NCBI RefSeq assembly: GCF_008693185.1
Contig: NZ_VXKN01000003.1
Coordinates: 124,001-188,000, forward strand
Direction: 5' to 3'
DNA length: 64,000 bases
Source: Acinetobacter qingfengensis
GTDB lineage: Bacteria > Pseudomonadota > Gammaproteobacteria > Pseudomonadales > Moraxellaceae
In this document: in pieces, positions 9,714 to 19,252 of the stretch
Layout of the letters: every line of letters begins with the position of its first letter
How positions within the stretch are numbered: the stretch's first letter is position 1
Notes under the pieces: generated by a model
Database searches by the model: none
What the model was told of the DNA's origin: nothing
Seen by the model: only the letters and a program-made list of their open reading frames with translations
Program-made: the position numbers and the translations under genes

Positions 9714-10462
9714 GAGTCTTGAATCCTGTGTAATCGGGTGACACGTTTTAAACGTGCATCATCTTCATCTAGAGAACGAACAAAATGAATAACAAAATTA
9801 ATATGTCCACACATGGCATCTTTAGCTGCTTGTGCATCTTGACGATCAATTGCGTTCATGACCTGTAAATGTTGATCGCTCAATTGTTCTGCACTCAAAG
9901 GATGGCTATAGACTTTTTTACGCCCTAAAAATACGTTATAACGCAATAAATCAAAGACGCTGCGCATAATCTGAATAAGCACTGCATTATGCGATGCTTC
10001 GGCAATCGCAAGATGGAATTTGGCATCTGCAATAGCTGCCTTGGCAGAATCTCCTTGATTTTGATGTAAAGCAATTTCATCAAAATAACGATGAATTTTG
10101 GCACGATCTTGCTCTGTCGCACGCAAAGCAGCATACCATGCACACCCACCTTCCAAAATTAACCGGGTTTCCTGTACATCAAATCGATATAACGGATCAT
10201 CTTCCATTAACATATTAATGGGATCAACAATATTTTGTTGTGACCATTGCTCAGGTAACACTTGAATATACGTGCCATCTCCGCGGCGACTTTTTAATAC
10301 ACCAAGACTATTCAATTGCTGAATAGCCTCACGCAATGATGGACGAGAAATTCCCAGTTGCTCTGCCAATTGTCGCTCAGCAGGCAACCGATCACCAATT
10401 TTCAGATTTCGCTGTGCAATTAAATGCTGTAACTGTTTGACCAACTGATCAGATATTCTCAT
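9710..10462 (-). CDS. lldR: GntR/FadR-family lactate-responsive regulator
   Basis: An N-terminal winged helix (about 1-70) contains the GntR motif [22 protein letters not shown], here cited in part: [10 protein letters not shown]. It is followed by an all-helical FCD ligand domain with the metal/ligand-binding region [22 protein letters not shown] and [10 protein letters not shown]. Length (250 aa) fits LldR/PdhR. It lies between lldP (22 bases upstream) and lldD (four-base overlap). Two matching palindromes upstream of lldP have the ATTGGTnnnACCAAT form that this subfamily binds. Likely behaviour: repression without lactate and release, or activation, with lactate. Confidence 0.93.
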   Translation of the reverse strand: MRISDQLVKQLQHLIAQRNLKIGDRLPAERQLAEQLGISRPSLREAIQQLNSLGVLKSRRGDGTYIQVLPEQWSQQNIVDPINMLMEDDPLYRFDVQETRLILEGGCAWYAALRATEQDRAKIHRYFDEIALHQNQGDSAKAAIADAKFHLAIAEASHNAVLIQIMRSVFDLLRYNVFLGRKKVYSHPLSAEQLSDQHLQVMNAIDRQDAQAAKDAMCGHINFVIHFVRSLDEDDARLKRVTRLHRIQDS

Positions 10463-10484
10463 ACCACCATCTCAAATATTTACC

Positions 10485-12146
10485 TTACGGAATCATCCAC
10501 GGGACAAGATAAGCCTGCACCGACACGATGATACCAACAAAGATAGTAAAGATAATGCTATGTTTGACCGTAAATCGGAATAAATCTGATTCTTTACCAA
10601 CCAGACCGACTGCCGCACAGGCGATTGCTATCGATTGTGGAGAGATCATTTTTCCTGTTACACCACCAGAAGTATTGGCAGCAACCAGTAATACTTCCGG
10701 TACACCAATTTGTTGGGCAGTGGTCGCCTGCAATGCAGAGAATAATGCATTGGATGAAGTATCCGAACCGGTTAAGAAAACACCCAACCAACCAAGGAAT
10801 GGTGAGAAGAATGTAAATAGGTGTCCAGTATGTGATAAAGCCAGTGCCAATGTTGCAGACATTCCTGAATAATTGGCAATGAAAGCAAATGCCAACACCA
10901 TACCAATGGAATAAATTGGTACTTTTAATTCGTTAATGGTTTCACCAAATGTCGCAATTGCTTGTGCAGGTCGCATTTTCAGAAAAATTACACTGATAAT
11001 TGCAGCAATCACAATCGCCGTCCCAGTAGCAGAAAACCAGTCAAATTTATAAATGGCATCATACGGAGTTGGTTGACTCACAATCGGTGTAGTTTTTTCA
11101 ACCAGTTGATGTAAAAATGGCACTTTAATAGAAATAACCCAATCCGCAAGCAAACCATCTTTAGCAAATAATTTTTTGAATGGCTGAACACTCCAAACTG
11201 TTACCATTGCTGTCAAAATAGCAAACGGTGACCATGCTTTGATAATTTGTGCAATGCTATATTTCTGCTGTGTAGCGATCGTTGAATCATCATTCGCATT
11301 TTGTTCTGAGTCAAAACGGAAAATGTATTTAGGTTGCCAATATTTGAGTAAAATTGTCAAACTCGCCAAGGATGCAATTGCAGCAGTAATATCGGGTAAT
11401 TCTGGCCCTAAAAAGTTAGAAGTCAAATATTGCGCAATTGCAAAAGAACCACCGCCCACCACAACAGCCGGCCAGGTTTGTTTTACACCACGCCAGCCAT
11501 CCATAATTGCCATAATCCAGAACAGCACAATAATGGTTAGGAATGGAAGTTGACGTCCCACCATCTGGCTAATTTCCATGGTATCTACACCAGACACCTG
11601 CCCTGCTACAATAATTGGAATTCCCATGGCACCAAATGCCACTGGAGCTGTATTGACAATCAAACACAATCCGGCAGCATATAAAGGTTTAAATCCTAAA
11701 CCAACCAGTAGAGCTGCTGTAATCGCAACTGGCGCACCAAATCCTGCTGCACCTTCCAAAAATGTTCCAAAAGCAAAACCAACTAATAACATCTGAAGCC
11801 GTTGATCTTCAGTAATAGATAAAATAGTTGAGCGAATGACATCAAATTGCCCAGTTTTCACTGATACCTTATACAGAAAAACAGCGCCAATAATAATCCA
11901 TGAAATTGGCCACAAACCATAGAAAAAACCATAAACAATAGATGCAAGTGCCATTAATGCCGGCATTTGGTAAAAGAATAAAGCTACACCAGCCGCTAAC
12001 AATACCGTAATGGTGGCTGCGATACTGCCTTTCATGCGAAATACCGCTAAAGCCAGAAAGAAAAAAATGATCGGAATAAGTGCAATTAAACTCGATAGCC
12101 AAATATTACCAATAGGGTCATACACTTGTTGCCAAATTGTGGACAT
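10485..12146 (-). CDS. lldP: L-lactate permease
   Basis: This 553-residue protein has about 12-14 hydrophobic helices and family motifs [29 protein letters not shown] and [14 protein letters not shown]. It imports lactate (and probably glycolate) by proton symport in the inner membrane. Start choice: the AAGGAG ribosome binding site directly abuts an ATG at 12152 (no spacer) and is six bases from a second ATG at 12146. The second is the workable start (MSTIWQQ). It is the first gene of the lactate operon, 22 bases before lldR, with two LldR-type operators in the leader. Confidence 0.95.
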   Translation of the reverse strand: MSTIWQQVYDPIGNIWLSSLIALIPIIFFFLALAVFRMKGSIAATITVLLAAGVALFFYQMPALMALASIVYGFFYGLWPISWIIIGAVFLYKVSVKTGQFDVIRSTILSITEDQRLQMLLVGFAFGTFLEGAAGFGAPVAITAALLVGLGFKPLYAAGLCLIVNTAPVAFGAMGIPIIVAGQVSGVDTMEISQMVGRQLPFLTIIVLFWIMAIMDGWRGVKQTWPAVVVGGGSFAIAQYLTSNFLGPELPDITAAIASLASLTILLKYWQPKYIFRFDSEQNANDDSTIATQQKYSIAQIIKAWSPFAILTAMVTVWSVQPFKKLFAKDGLLADWVISIKVPFLHQLVEKTTPIVSQPTPYDAIYKFDWFSATGTAIVIAAIISVIFLKMRPAQAIATFGETINELKVPIYSIGMVLAFAFIANYSGMSATLALALSHTGHLFTFFSPFLGWLGVFLTGSDTSSNALFSALQATTAQQIGVPEVLLVAANTSGGVTGKMISPQSIAIACAAVGLVGKESDLFRFTVKHSIIFTIFVGIIVSVQAYLVPWMIP

Positions 12147-12152
12147 GGACAT

Positions 12153-12158
12153 CTCCTT
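12153..12158 (-). promoter_or_regulatory. Ribosome binding site that decides the lldP start
   Basis: AAGGAG on the minus strand is directly followed by ATGTCCATG. Only the second ATG leaves a normal six-base spacer, so the annotated start should be 12146. Confidence 0.75.
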
Positions 12159-12204
12159 CGATGCTGTCTAAATCTGTTCAATCCTGAACTGATTAAATCT
12201 GTAT

Positions 12205-12219
12205 ATTGGTATTACCAAT
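12205..12219. promoter_or_regulatory. LldR-type operator, lldP-proximal
   Basis: ATTGGTATTACCAAT is a 6-3-6 inverted repeat matching the FadR-subfamily (PdhR/LldR) operator pattern TTGGTnnnACCAA. It lies 59 bases upstream of the chosen lldP start. Confidence 0.75.
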
Positions 12220-12308
12220 TTTTTAAAATAAAAACAAATACCCTGCTTATTTCAGCATTTGCATCATAAAATGATTAATTACAACACACAACTTACATTA
12301 AAAAAATT

Positions 12309-12323
12309 ATTGGTATGACCAAT
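12309..12323. promoter_or_regulatory. LldR-type operator, lldP-distal
   Basis: ATTGGTATGACCAAT repeats the same 6-3-6 palindrome 104 bases centre-to-centre from the proximal copy, close to ten helical turns. The two sites flank the probable lldP promoter. Confidence 0.75.
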
Positions 12324-12425
12324 ACTTCTTATCTAATTAAAAACATTAGAAATTATATATAGAGCATTACTTTTATTTGACTAAAGTTGTAGATAGTTTT
12401 TATAAAATATATATAAAAAATAAAT

Positions 12426-13223
12426 TTAATGACTATTTTTCTGTTGCACCAATGAATCTTTCGTCAATACACGAATCACTAGCACTAAACTTAATAGCAA
12501 TAATAAATACCACGATCCCAGTTTTTCCCAGCCGACCATGTGCCAAGCCTCAATCTGACTTGGATACAACCAGATTTTATAAAAAGTACTGATATTTTCT
12601 GCAATCCAGATTAAAAATGCCAATAATACCAAAACTGGCAACATTGGAAGTTGATAACGTTTTCCTTGAATTAAAAAACTGATTTTACTTTTCCAAAACA
12701 TCCAAATTGACCAGACAAATAAAATCATACGAATGTCAGGAATAAAAAATTTGCTCATAAAATTAATATAAGACAAAACAGCCAACATAAGCATAACTTT
12801 AAAATTAGCCAAATTTTGAAAACGTACATGGAATAACCGCAAACTTCTGGCAAAGAAACTCCCTACCGCCGAATACATGAAACCGGCAAACAATGGCACA
12901 GTATAAAGTTTAAAAATCGCAGGTTGAGGATATTGCCATGAAGCAATCGCAGGATGTGTTAAAAACAGTTCCATCCCCATAGCCATAATATGAAATAGTG
13001 CAATAACCTTGGCTTCAGCCCAGCTTTCCAGCTTAAAGTACAACAATAAAATTTGAATAAGTAAGGCAAAAATTAATAAATAATCATAACGATATAATCC
13101 CCAGTAAGCTTGATCAGCCATAGGTGCCGTCAGCATAAATGCCAACAGTAATAAAATACCAAACAAGGCAGCCGAAACTGCCTTAGAGAATAATTCCCCA
13201 CAACATAAAATGAAATGACGCAA
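12426..13223 (-). CDS. DUF817 family integral membrane protein
   Basis: This 265-residue protein has about eight predicted TM helices. It carries the DUF817 hallmarks: an HPAIASWQYP segment, FARSLRLFHVRF after a helix, IAENISTFYKIWLYPSQ, and the closing WEKLGSWYLLLLLSLVLV. No enzymatic role is established for the family. It starts three bases after the hemE stop codon, so it is probably co-transcribed with hemE. Its 3' end faces the leader of lldP with no obvious terminator. Confidence 0.85.
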   Translation of the reverse strand: MRHFILCCGELFSKAVSAALFGILLLLAFMLTAPMADQAYWGLYRYDYLLIFALLIQILLLYFKLESWAEAKVIALFHIMAMGMELFLTHPAIASWQYPQPAIFKLYTVPLFAGFMYSAVGSFFARSLRLFHVRFQNLANFKVMLMLAVLSYINFMSKFFIPDIRMILFVWSIWMFWKSKISFLIQGKRYQLPMLPVLVLLAFLIWIAENISTFYKIWLYPSQIEAWHMVGWEKLGSWYLLLLLSLVLVIRVLTKDSLVQQKNSH

Positions 13224-13226
13224 AGT

Positions 13227-14300
13227 TTACCCTAGATATTTTTGGCTATAATCATGTACGGTATCAATAAAGATTTTTGCCTGTGCTGGATCAACCCATT
13301 GCGTAATTCCATGCCCAAGATTTGCAATATAACCTGTTTTTTCGCCACCAGCATACGCATCATCCAGCATCAACTTAACTGCTTTTTCAATGGTTTGTGG
13401 CGTACCATATAAAGTTGCAGGATCCAGATTTCCTTGCAAGGCAACCTTACCCTGTACAACTTGGCGCGCATGCGTCAACGAAGTTGTCCAGTCCAGACCT
13501 AATGCATCTGCGTGACTATCCAGCATCTGTGATAGCCACTGTCCACCACCTTTAGTAAATAAAATTACTGGAATTTTTTGACCGTCTTTTTCTTTGATTA
13601 AACCAGACACAATCTTTTTCATATAGTTTAACGAAAATTCGATATATTCACGATGTGCCAACGCCCCACCCCAACTATCGAAAATTTGTATAACCTGCGC
13701 ACCAGCTTCGATCTGTGCATTTAAATAGTCAGTCACTGCATCGGCAAGATGATCCAGTAATGCATGTAGCAATTCTGGTGTTTTATATAACATTTCTTTG
13801 GTGAAACGATATTCCTTACTCGAACCACCTTCAATCATATAAGTGGCCAATGTCCAAGGACTTCCCGAAAAACCAATAAGCGGTACTTGTCCATTTAATG
13901 CTTGACGGATCGTGCGCACTGCATTTACGACATAGTCTAGATCTGTAGCAACATTGATCTTGCCAAGCCCTGCAATATCCTGTTCGGTTCGAATGGTTTT
14001 TTTAAATTTTGGCCCTTCTCCAGTTTCAAAATATAAGCCCAATCCCAACGCATCAGGAACTGTTAGAATATCAGAAAACAAAATTGCCGCATCCAGATCA
14101 TAGCGACGTAAAGGCTGTAAAGTTACTTCACAGGCAAAATCAGTATTTTTACATAACGATAAAAAATCACCTGCTTTCGCACGAGTTTCTCGATACTCAG
14201 GGAGATAACGCCCAGCCTGACGCATCATCCATACAGGGGTAGTATCTACAGGTTGACGTAACAAGGCACGTAGAAATCGATCATTTTTTAACGTGGTCAT
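13227..14300 (-). CDS. hemE: Uroporphyrinogen III decarboxylase
   Basis: This 357-residue cytoplasmic enzyme has [19 protein letters not shown] near residues 22-40 and the second signature [19 protein letters not shown] (about 143). It also has [13 protein letters not shown], and closes with [12 protein letters not shown]. It removes four acetate carboxyls from uroporphyrinogen III to give coproporphyrinogen III in heme synthesis. Length is standard. It appears to lead a two-gene operon with the DUF817 protein. The upstream 267 bases to the divergent L,D-transpeptidase gene hold both promoters; no further gene is evident there. Confidence 0.97.
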   Translation of the reverse strand: MTTLKNDRFLRALLRQPVDTTPVWMMRQAGRYLPEYRETRAKAGDFLSLCKNTDFACEVTLQPLRRYDLDAAILFSDILTVPDALGLGLYFETGEGPKFKKTIRTEQDIAGLGKINVATDLDYVVNAVRTIRQALNGQVPLIGFSGSPWTLATYMIEGGSSKEYRFTKEMLYKTPELLHALLDHLADAVTDYLNAQIEAGAQVIQIFDSWGGALAHREYIEFSLNYMKKIVSGLIKEKDGQKIPVILFTKGGGQWLSQMLDSHADALGLDWTTSLTHARQVVQGKVALQGNLDPATLYGTPQTIEKAVKLMLDDAYAGGEKTGYIANLGHGITQWVDPAQAKIFIDTVHDYSQKYLG

Positions 14301-14567
14301 AGTGATCCGCTGAACTTTTTACATTGCTCAGCATCATAACAAAATTCATTCCTTATCGTGAATATTTTAAAATTTAATCCCACAAGGCTAAGACAATTCA
14401 CGAGATGAACTATATATTTTATTATGCAATTAATTATTTATTTGAACTCGATATCATTTTTCTACAAAACATGAATCAGTCGTACAAAAAAGATAATGTA
14501 ATTCAGTTTATCCTTTGTCATACTACGCAAACCATCAATAAAAGTAATGTATAACTTAGGATGATTT

Positions 14568-15809
14568 ATGTTTTCACGCACAATACTTGCCATTAGCTTA
14601 GGCTGTGCAATGTCGTCTGTTGCTTTTGCAGAAAATGCACCCGCTACAGGTAGCAGCCCACGAATTCAGAATTATGCATTGTCACAAAGTACATCTGCAC
14701 CTGTGGCTGCTTCTGCACCAGCAGCAACTTCAGCTCCAGTTGCTCAAAGTAGCGGAAATCCGGCACCTGCAAGCGATGATGCTTCAGCAGTAGATACAAC
14801 ACCAACCGATAGTACAAAAGTTGACTCTGCCGAAAGTCCATCGACACCTACACCAGTTGAACAACCGACAAGTACACCAACAAACAGTTCACCGACAGCA
14901 TCTGCGACAGGATGGTCTTTGAATGCGTTAAACAATGCAACATGGTCAAACAATCTACAACGTGGCCAATTACCAGTTTATGCAAAAGCACAGGTTTTAT
15001 TAAATCGTAAACATGCATCTCCAGGTGCAATTGATGGTGCAACAGGTAAAAATACCCTAAAAGCGATTTCTGCCTATCAAACCATGAACGGTTTAACTGC
15101 AACAGGCAATCTAGATGAAGCAACTTGGCAAAGCTTAAACTCAGGGGAAAATACACCTGTATTTGAAGAATACACCATTACTGCGGCAGATCTTAAAGGT
15201 CCTTACGCAAATGCTATTCCATCAAACTATGCAGATCAGGCCAAAATGAAAGGCCTGTATTACACCCGTGTAACTGAAATGCTGGGTGAAAAATTCCACA
15301 TGGATGAAACATTCCTGAAAAAACTTAATCCTAAAGCAACTTTTAATAAAGTTGGGGAAAAAATTATTGTTGCCAATGTACGTAATAATCTACCAGAAGA
15401 TATTCACTTGATTATTGCGCATAAGGGTGCAAAACAACTGTATCTATTTAATAGTAAAAATAAAATGATCGCTTCATTCCCTGCAACGATTGGTAGTACA
15501 GATACACCATCACCAGCAGGAACATATACGGTCAAAAATATTGCACCAAATCCATGGTATGGCTACAATCCTAAAAACTTTATCCAAGGTGGAAACACTA
15601 AACCGCTTTCATTACCACCGGGTCCTAATAATCCTGTTGGGAATATGTGGATTGGTTTATCCAAACCATCATTTGGTATCCATGGGACACCAAACCCATC
15701 TTTAATTTCCAAAACTGCTTCCCACGGCTGTATTCGTTTGACGAACTGGGATGCAGGAGATCTGGCAAAACGAGTAAAACCGGGTGTAACCGTTAAATTC
15801 CTTGAGTAA
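14568..15809 (+). CDS. L,D-transpeptidase (YkuD) with peptidoglycan-binding domain
   Basis: A signal peptide (1-21, ending AFA) is followed by a roughly 100-residue low-complexity segment rich in Pro, Ala, Ser and Thr (about 22-118). Next come a PG_binding_1 domain (about 130-190, with GAIDGATGKNTLKAI), a linker domain, and a C-terminal YkuD catalytic domain (about 275-412). The active site is the HG plus SHGCIRL motif with Cys388. Such enzymes form 3-3 crosslinks between meso-DAP residues or attach proteins to peptidoglycan in the periplasm. The ATG has an AGGATG ribosome binding site. It is a single gene, followed by three hairpins before the converging porin gene. Which L,D-transpeptidase reaction it performs cannot be told. 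Confidence 0.92.
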   Translation: MFSRTILAISLGCAMSSVAFAENAPATGSSPRIQNYALSQSTSAPVAASAPAATSAPVAQSSGNPAPASDDASAVDTTPTDSTKVDSAESPSTPTPVEQPTSTPTNSSPTASATGWSLNALNNATWSNNLQRGQLPVYAKAQVLLNRKHASPGAIDGATGKNTLKAISAYQTMNGLTATGNLDEATWQSLNSGENTPVFEEYTITAADLKGPYANAIPSNYADQAKMKGLYYTRVTEMLGEKFHMDETFLKKLNPKATFNKVGEKIIVANVRNNLPEDIHLIIAHKGAKQLYLFNSKNKMIASFPATIGSTDTPSPAGTYTVKNIAPNPWYGYNPKNFIQGGNTKPLSLPPGPNNPVGNMWIGLSKPSFGIHGTPNPSLISKTASHGCIRLTNWDAGDLAKRVKPGVTVKFLE

Positions 15810-15858
15810 TCAATTATTACTCAATTTATGGCGTAAGTGACTCAATGTAACTTACGCC
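15802..15858. repeat. Two inverted repeats after the L,D-transpeptidase gene
   Basis: TTGAGTAAT/ATTACTCAA (15802-15824) spans the stop codon. GGCGTAAGT/ACTTACGCC (15830-15858, 11-base loop) follows. They could act as RNA stabilisers or terminator elements upstream of the main terminator at 15874. Confidence 0.5.
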
Positions 15859-15873
15859 TTATTCATCAAATAT

Positions 15874-15903
15874 AAAAAAACAATCTCTTGAGATTGTTTT
15901 TTT
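15874..15903. terminator. Bidirectional rho-independent terminator
   Basis: An A7-CAATCTC arm pairs with GAGATTG-T7. The hairpin has A/T tails on both sides and lies between the converging L,D-transpeptidase and porin genes, so it can stop transcription in both directions. Confidence 0.85.
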
Positions 15904-15927
15904 CAATTCGTTTAGTTAAATAAATAT

Positions 15928-17247
15928 TTAGAATGAATATTTTGCCATTAAACCAACACGATTATCATCATATTTTTTGCCATCAAACGTTTTACGCTGA
16001 CCATCAACATATTCAATACCCAAGTCAATTGGTTTAGCTGGTGTATAAACCAAGTTAATCCATGCATGTCGAACTTCTTTATTGGCATTACCATATCCAG
16101 CAATTTCATATGTACGTAATTGGTTAGCATATGCATTACTATCATCAGCATACATACCACCATACGCTAAAGTTGTACGCAAATTTGGTAAAATTTTATA
16201 AGTTAGACCTGCCTGAAAAGTATCAAACTCATTTTGTTCTGCTTGACCATTAACAATCGTTGCAGCGGTATTACTTGCATAAAGATATTTATTATCACCC
16301 TTAACATGTGAATAATCACCAAAGACTTTTAACTCTGGGCTAATTTGATAATCTGCACCAATTGCTAAGCCCCAACCGGTTTTATCTGAACCATTACTCC
16401 CTGTACCAGCAGCTAAATCATATTGCTCAACCAGACCACGTACAGATGCTTGTCCTTTACCCTGTGCAAATCCTTGGGTCAGTTTTGCAGTCAACACTGG
16501 TAATTTATATTTTAAATCACGTGTTGCAACTGTAGAACCGTTAAGATAAGACTCTGAACTTTGCCCTTCTTCCAATGCTACAAATGCTTTCGTTGCTGGT
16601 GCCAAATTAAAACCATAACGTACTTGAGGAATACGTGAAGTACCGCCACCCACGTTAGTACCATAATCCAGCATCTCAGGGGCATGATTAGACAGGAAGT
16701 TAGAAGTTGTTTGACCAAACAACCAGTTGTTATACGTTAAATAAGCATGACGAATACGCAATGCTTCATTTGTTCCACCAAAGTCAACTTCGATTTTACC
16801 ACCGACTTTATTACCATCTCCAACCGGCGTATTAAAATCCAGACCTAAACGTGTAGTTTGCGCAGTCGCACGTAGTTTGTCTTTGGCTGCGCCTGTACTT
16901 GAAGCAACACCGTTAAAGTCGGTATCAGAACCTTCAATAATATAGTTTGCATCACCACGTACAAAACCATACAACTTAACTTCAGCACCTTTTTGAGTGG
17001 TTACTTTGAGATCTTTTGGATCAAAGCGTACTGCTGGTGCAGTAGGTGGTGCTGGCGGTGGAGTTACACGCTGTACATTCTGCTGTTGCTGTACTAAAGC
17101 ACGAAGCTCTGCAACTTCTGCGCGAAGTTGTTCAATTTCACTTTGTGACTGTTCAGGCCCTGCATGTACAAACTGAATTGCAGATGTTACCACTGCCACT
17201 GCAATTGCTTTCTTCACAAATCCCTTTTGATTTAAAGCTAATTTCAT
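15928..17247 (-). CDS. DcaP-like outer membrane porin
   Basis: This 439-residue protein starts with a signal peptide (about 1-29, ending VHA). A short coiled coil with heptad Glu/Leu repeats (about 32-58) and a Pro-rich linker come next, followed by a 16-strand-type beta barrel ending in KYSF with a terminal aromatic. The trimeric DcaP porins of Acinetobacter have exactly this N-terminal periplasmic coiled coil and pass dicarboxylic acids and some antibiotics. The start has an AGGAGAGATCA-ATG context. It is not beside dca catabolic genes here, so substrate range is inferred from the family only. A 7-bp inverted repeat (17273-17279 with 17305-17311) sits in its leader. Confidence 0.85.
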   Translation of the reverse strand: MKLALNQKGFVKKAIAVAVVTSAIQFVHAGPEQSQSEIEQLRAEVAELRALVQQQQNVQRVTPPPAPPTAPAVRFDPKDLKVTTQKGAEVKLYGFVRGDANYIIEGSDTDFNGVASSTGAAKDKLRATAQTTRLGLDFNTPVGDGNKVGGKIEVDFGGTNEALRIRHAYLTYNNWLFGQTTSNFLSNHAPEMLDYGTNVGGGTSRIPQVRYGFNLAPATKAFVALEEGQSSESYLNGSTVATRDLKYKLPVLTAKLTQGFAQGKGQASVRGLVEQYDLAAGTGSNGSDKTGWGLAIGADYQISPELKVFGDYSHVKGDNKYLYASNTAATIVNGQAEQNEFDTFQAGLTYKILPNLRTTLAYGGMYADDSNAYANQLRTYEIAGYGNANKEVRHAWINLVYTPAKPIDLGIEYVDGQRKTFDGKKYDDNRVGLMAKYSF

Positions 17248-17818
17248 TGATCTCTCCTAAAAAATCCAATACGCCAGTTTGCCCCATTTATATTGGTTAA
17301 TATCAACTGGCAATCTTTCCTCAAATAAACCTGAGCTTTTGATAAAATCCATCCACTCAAATTCTTTCAAAACTGTTTCTCTATTGTGAACATTTTGTTA
17401 AAAAAAATAACCCTAATTAGACAAAAGTCTAATACCTAAAATTATATTTAATATTCATATACTTATAATCATTTTTAAATTAACTTATACTTTAGATTAG
17501 AAAAATTACTTGGTTTTCTTAGATTTTATAAATATTTTTTAAACAAAATAATTCAAAGATAAAATATTAAGACGTATATCAAAAATATGCCTTTAGCTCT
17601 ACAAAAATTGATAATCTTTGCAAGATTAAACTTAACGTGGCTGAGAAAGTTCCTGAATTTTCAAGCGTTAAATAATATTTAAATCGATGACAATACTTTC
17701 ACAAAAATTTATTCCAAAAGATCCATCAGCACATCGACAAAATTTATTAAGCTTTATTTTAAATTCGTTAATGAATAAAACTCAAACAAACCAATGCAAC
17801 TATAATAATTATCCGAAT
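17248..17818. other. 571-base AT-rich intergenic region
   Basis: No convincing coding sequence is visible. The part near 17250-17400 should be the leader and promoter of the porin gene. It holds the inverted repeat GCCAGTT (17273-17279) / AACTGGC (17305-17311). The rest is A/T-rich with many stop codons, and I see no tRNA, terminator of canonical form or mobile element. Confidence 0.6.
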
Positions 17819-19036
17819 TTATGTACGATGTCGAAATCTCAAAACATATACACAACTCATACCGATCAACGCATAAACCAACATGGCAGATGCCATATCT
17901 TGTAATTGTGAACCATCAAATAAATGAAGAATAATCCCTGCCAATAGACCGAAAGCAAACTGAATACTTCCTATCAATGCACTCGCCATACCAGCACGTT
18001 GTTGCTGTTTTGATAAAGCCAATGCTGTCGCATTTGGCCCCGTCAGACCAATGGCTGCCACAACCAAAAATAACCCAAACATTACAATATGAAGATTTTC
18101 AAGTTTTAAAAATGCCACATAACTTAATAAAATCACTCCGACCAGTTGTATAGTTCCCCCTAATTGTAATAAAGGCAAAGGACCAACTTTCCGCACAACT
18201 TTACTATTGATAAATGAAAATAACATAAGACCCAAGGCATTCAATCCAAACACCAACGCAAATTGTTTTTGACTAAAACCAAAAGATTCCATAAATAAAG
18301 CAGAAGCCGAAGTAATATAACAAAACATCAAACCTGAAAAGAATGACATTGCCAACATTGGCGTACGAAAACTTGAATCCGTAAAAATACTGCCATACAT
18401 GATGATAATTTGAGATAAATTTAAATGTAGGCGACGTTCTACAGGCAAAGTTTCTTTAAAGAAAAAATGTACACAAAATAAAGCAATAATACCGATCAGG
18501 CTAAGTAAAATAAAAATGCTTTGCCAGCTAAAAAATGAAATAAGAACTGATCCCACCATTGGTGCAATAATTGGCGCAATACCCAAAATCATGGCCATGT
18601 GTGCCAATGCCTGCGCAGAAGTATTCATATCAAAACAATCACGTATGGCAGCACGTGCCATCACAACACCAACACATCCCCCTAATGCCTGTAATACACG
18701 TGCCAGATAAAGCATCCATTCATTTGCTGTCATTGCACAGATCATTGAACCTAAAATATAAATAACCAAACCAATATACAAAGGTTTCTTACGTCCAATA
18801 CGATCACTCAAACTGCCATAAATCAATTGTCCAATTGCCAATCCTAGAAAATAAGCTGGTACTGAACTGGAAATACTAGATGTGGTTGTATTAAATTGTG
18901 CTGCCATCTCTGGTAATGCTGGCAGATACATATCTATAGATAAAGGGCCAAGTGCTGTCAACAACCCAAGCAAGGTAATCCACTGCCATGAATATTGTGT
19001 AGAGGAAGACTGTGATTGTACTTTGGAGGTTGTCAT
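17819..19036 (-). CDS. Bcr/CflA-family MFS multidrug efflux transporter
   Basis: This 405-residue protein has 12 TM helices. It carries the drug-efflux signature LGPLSIDMYLPALPEM in helix 1, the MFS loop motif GSLSDRIGRKKPLYIG after helix 2, and RVLQALGGCVGVVMARAAIRD in helix 4-5. These are typical of the Bcr/CflA group, inner-membrane proton antiporters for drugs such as bicyclomycin or chloramphenicol. It is not the Acinetobacter chloramphenicol pump CraA, which belongs to the MdfA type and begins differently. Substrate is unknown. It is a single gene; no Shine-Dalgarno motif is obvious before the ATG. Confidence 0.88.
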   Translation of the reverse strand: MTTSKVQSQSSSTQYSWQWITLLGLLTALGPLSIDMYLPALPEMAAQFNTTTSSISSSVPAYFLGLAIGQLIYGSLSDRIGRKKPLYIGLVIYILGSMICAMTANEWMLYLARVLQALGGCVGVVMARAAIRDCFDMNTSAQALAHMAMILGIAPIIAPMVGSVLISFFSWQSIFILLSLIGIIALFCVHFFFKETLPVERRLHLNLSQIIIMYGSIFTDSSFRTPMLAMSFFSGLMFCYITSASALFMESFGFSQKQFALVFGLNALGLMLFSFINSKVVRKVGPLPLLQLGGTIQLVGVILLSYVAFLKLENLHIVMFGLFLVVAAIGLTGPNATALALSKQQQRAGMASALIGSIQFAFGLLAGIILHLFDGSQLQDMASAMLVYALIGMSCVYVLRFRHRT

Positions 19037-19252
19037 AAATTTTCAAACTATCAGAGTGCAATAAGAGTATCAATTCATCTAGGATTTATAAAGAATTTAT
19101 ATAGAAAATTTGCCTTGACTCAAATAGGATTACACCACAAAAATGCCAAAGACCATTAAAAAATAAAATAAGCTATATGCATCAATTTTAATTTGGTCAA
19201 CAACATATTTTCCATATAATATGACCCTAAAGTCGATAACTGAGATGTATTT

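Noticed and set aside
17687..17905. Plus-strand open frame of about 70 codons overlapping the 3' end of the efflux pump gene
   Set aside because: It lies largely antisense to the transporter, has no ribosome binding site and has low-complexity Asn/Gln-rich content without a domain.
17819..19036. Efflux pump as the Acinetobacter chloramphenicol pump CraA
   Set aside because: Its N-terminal motif is of the Bcr/CflA type, not the MdfA type.
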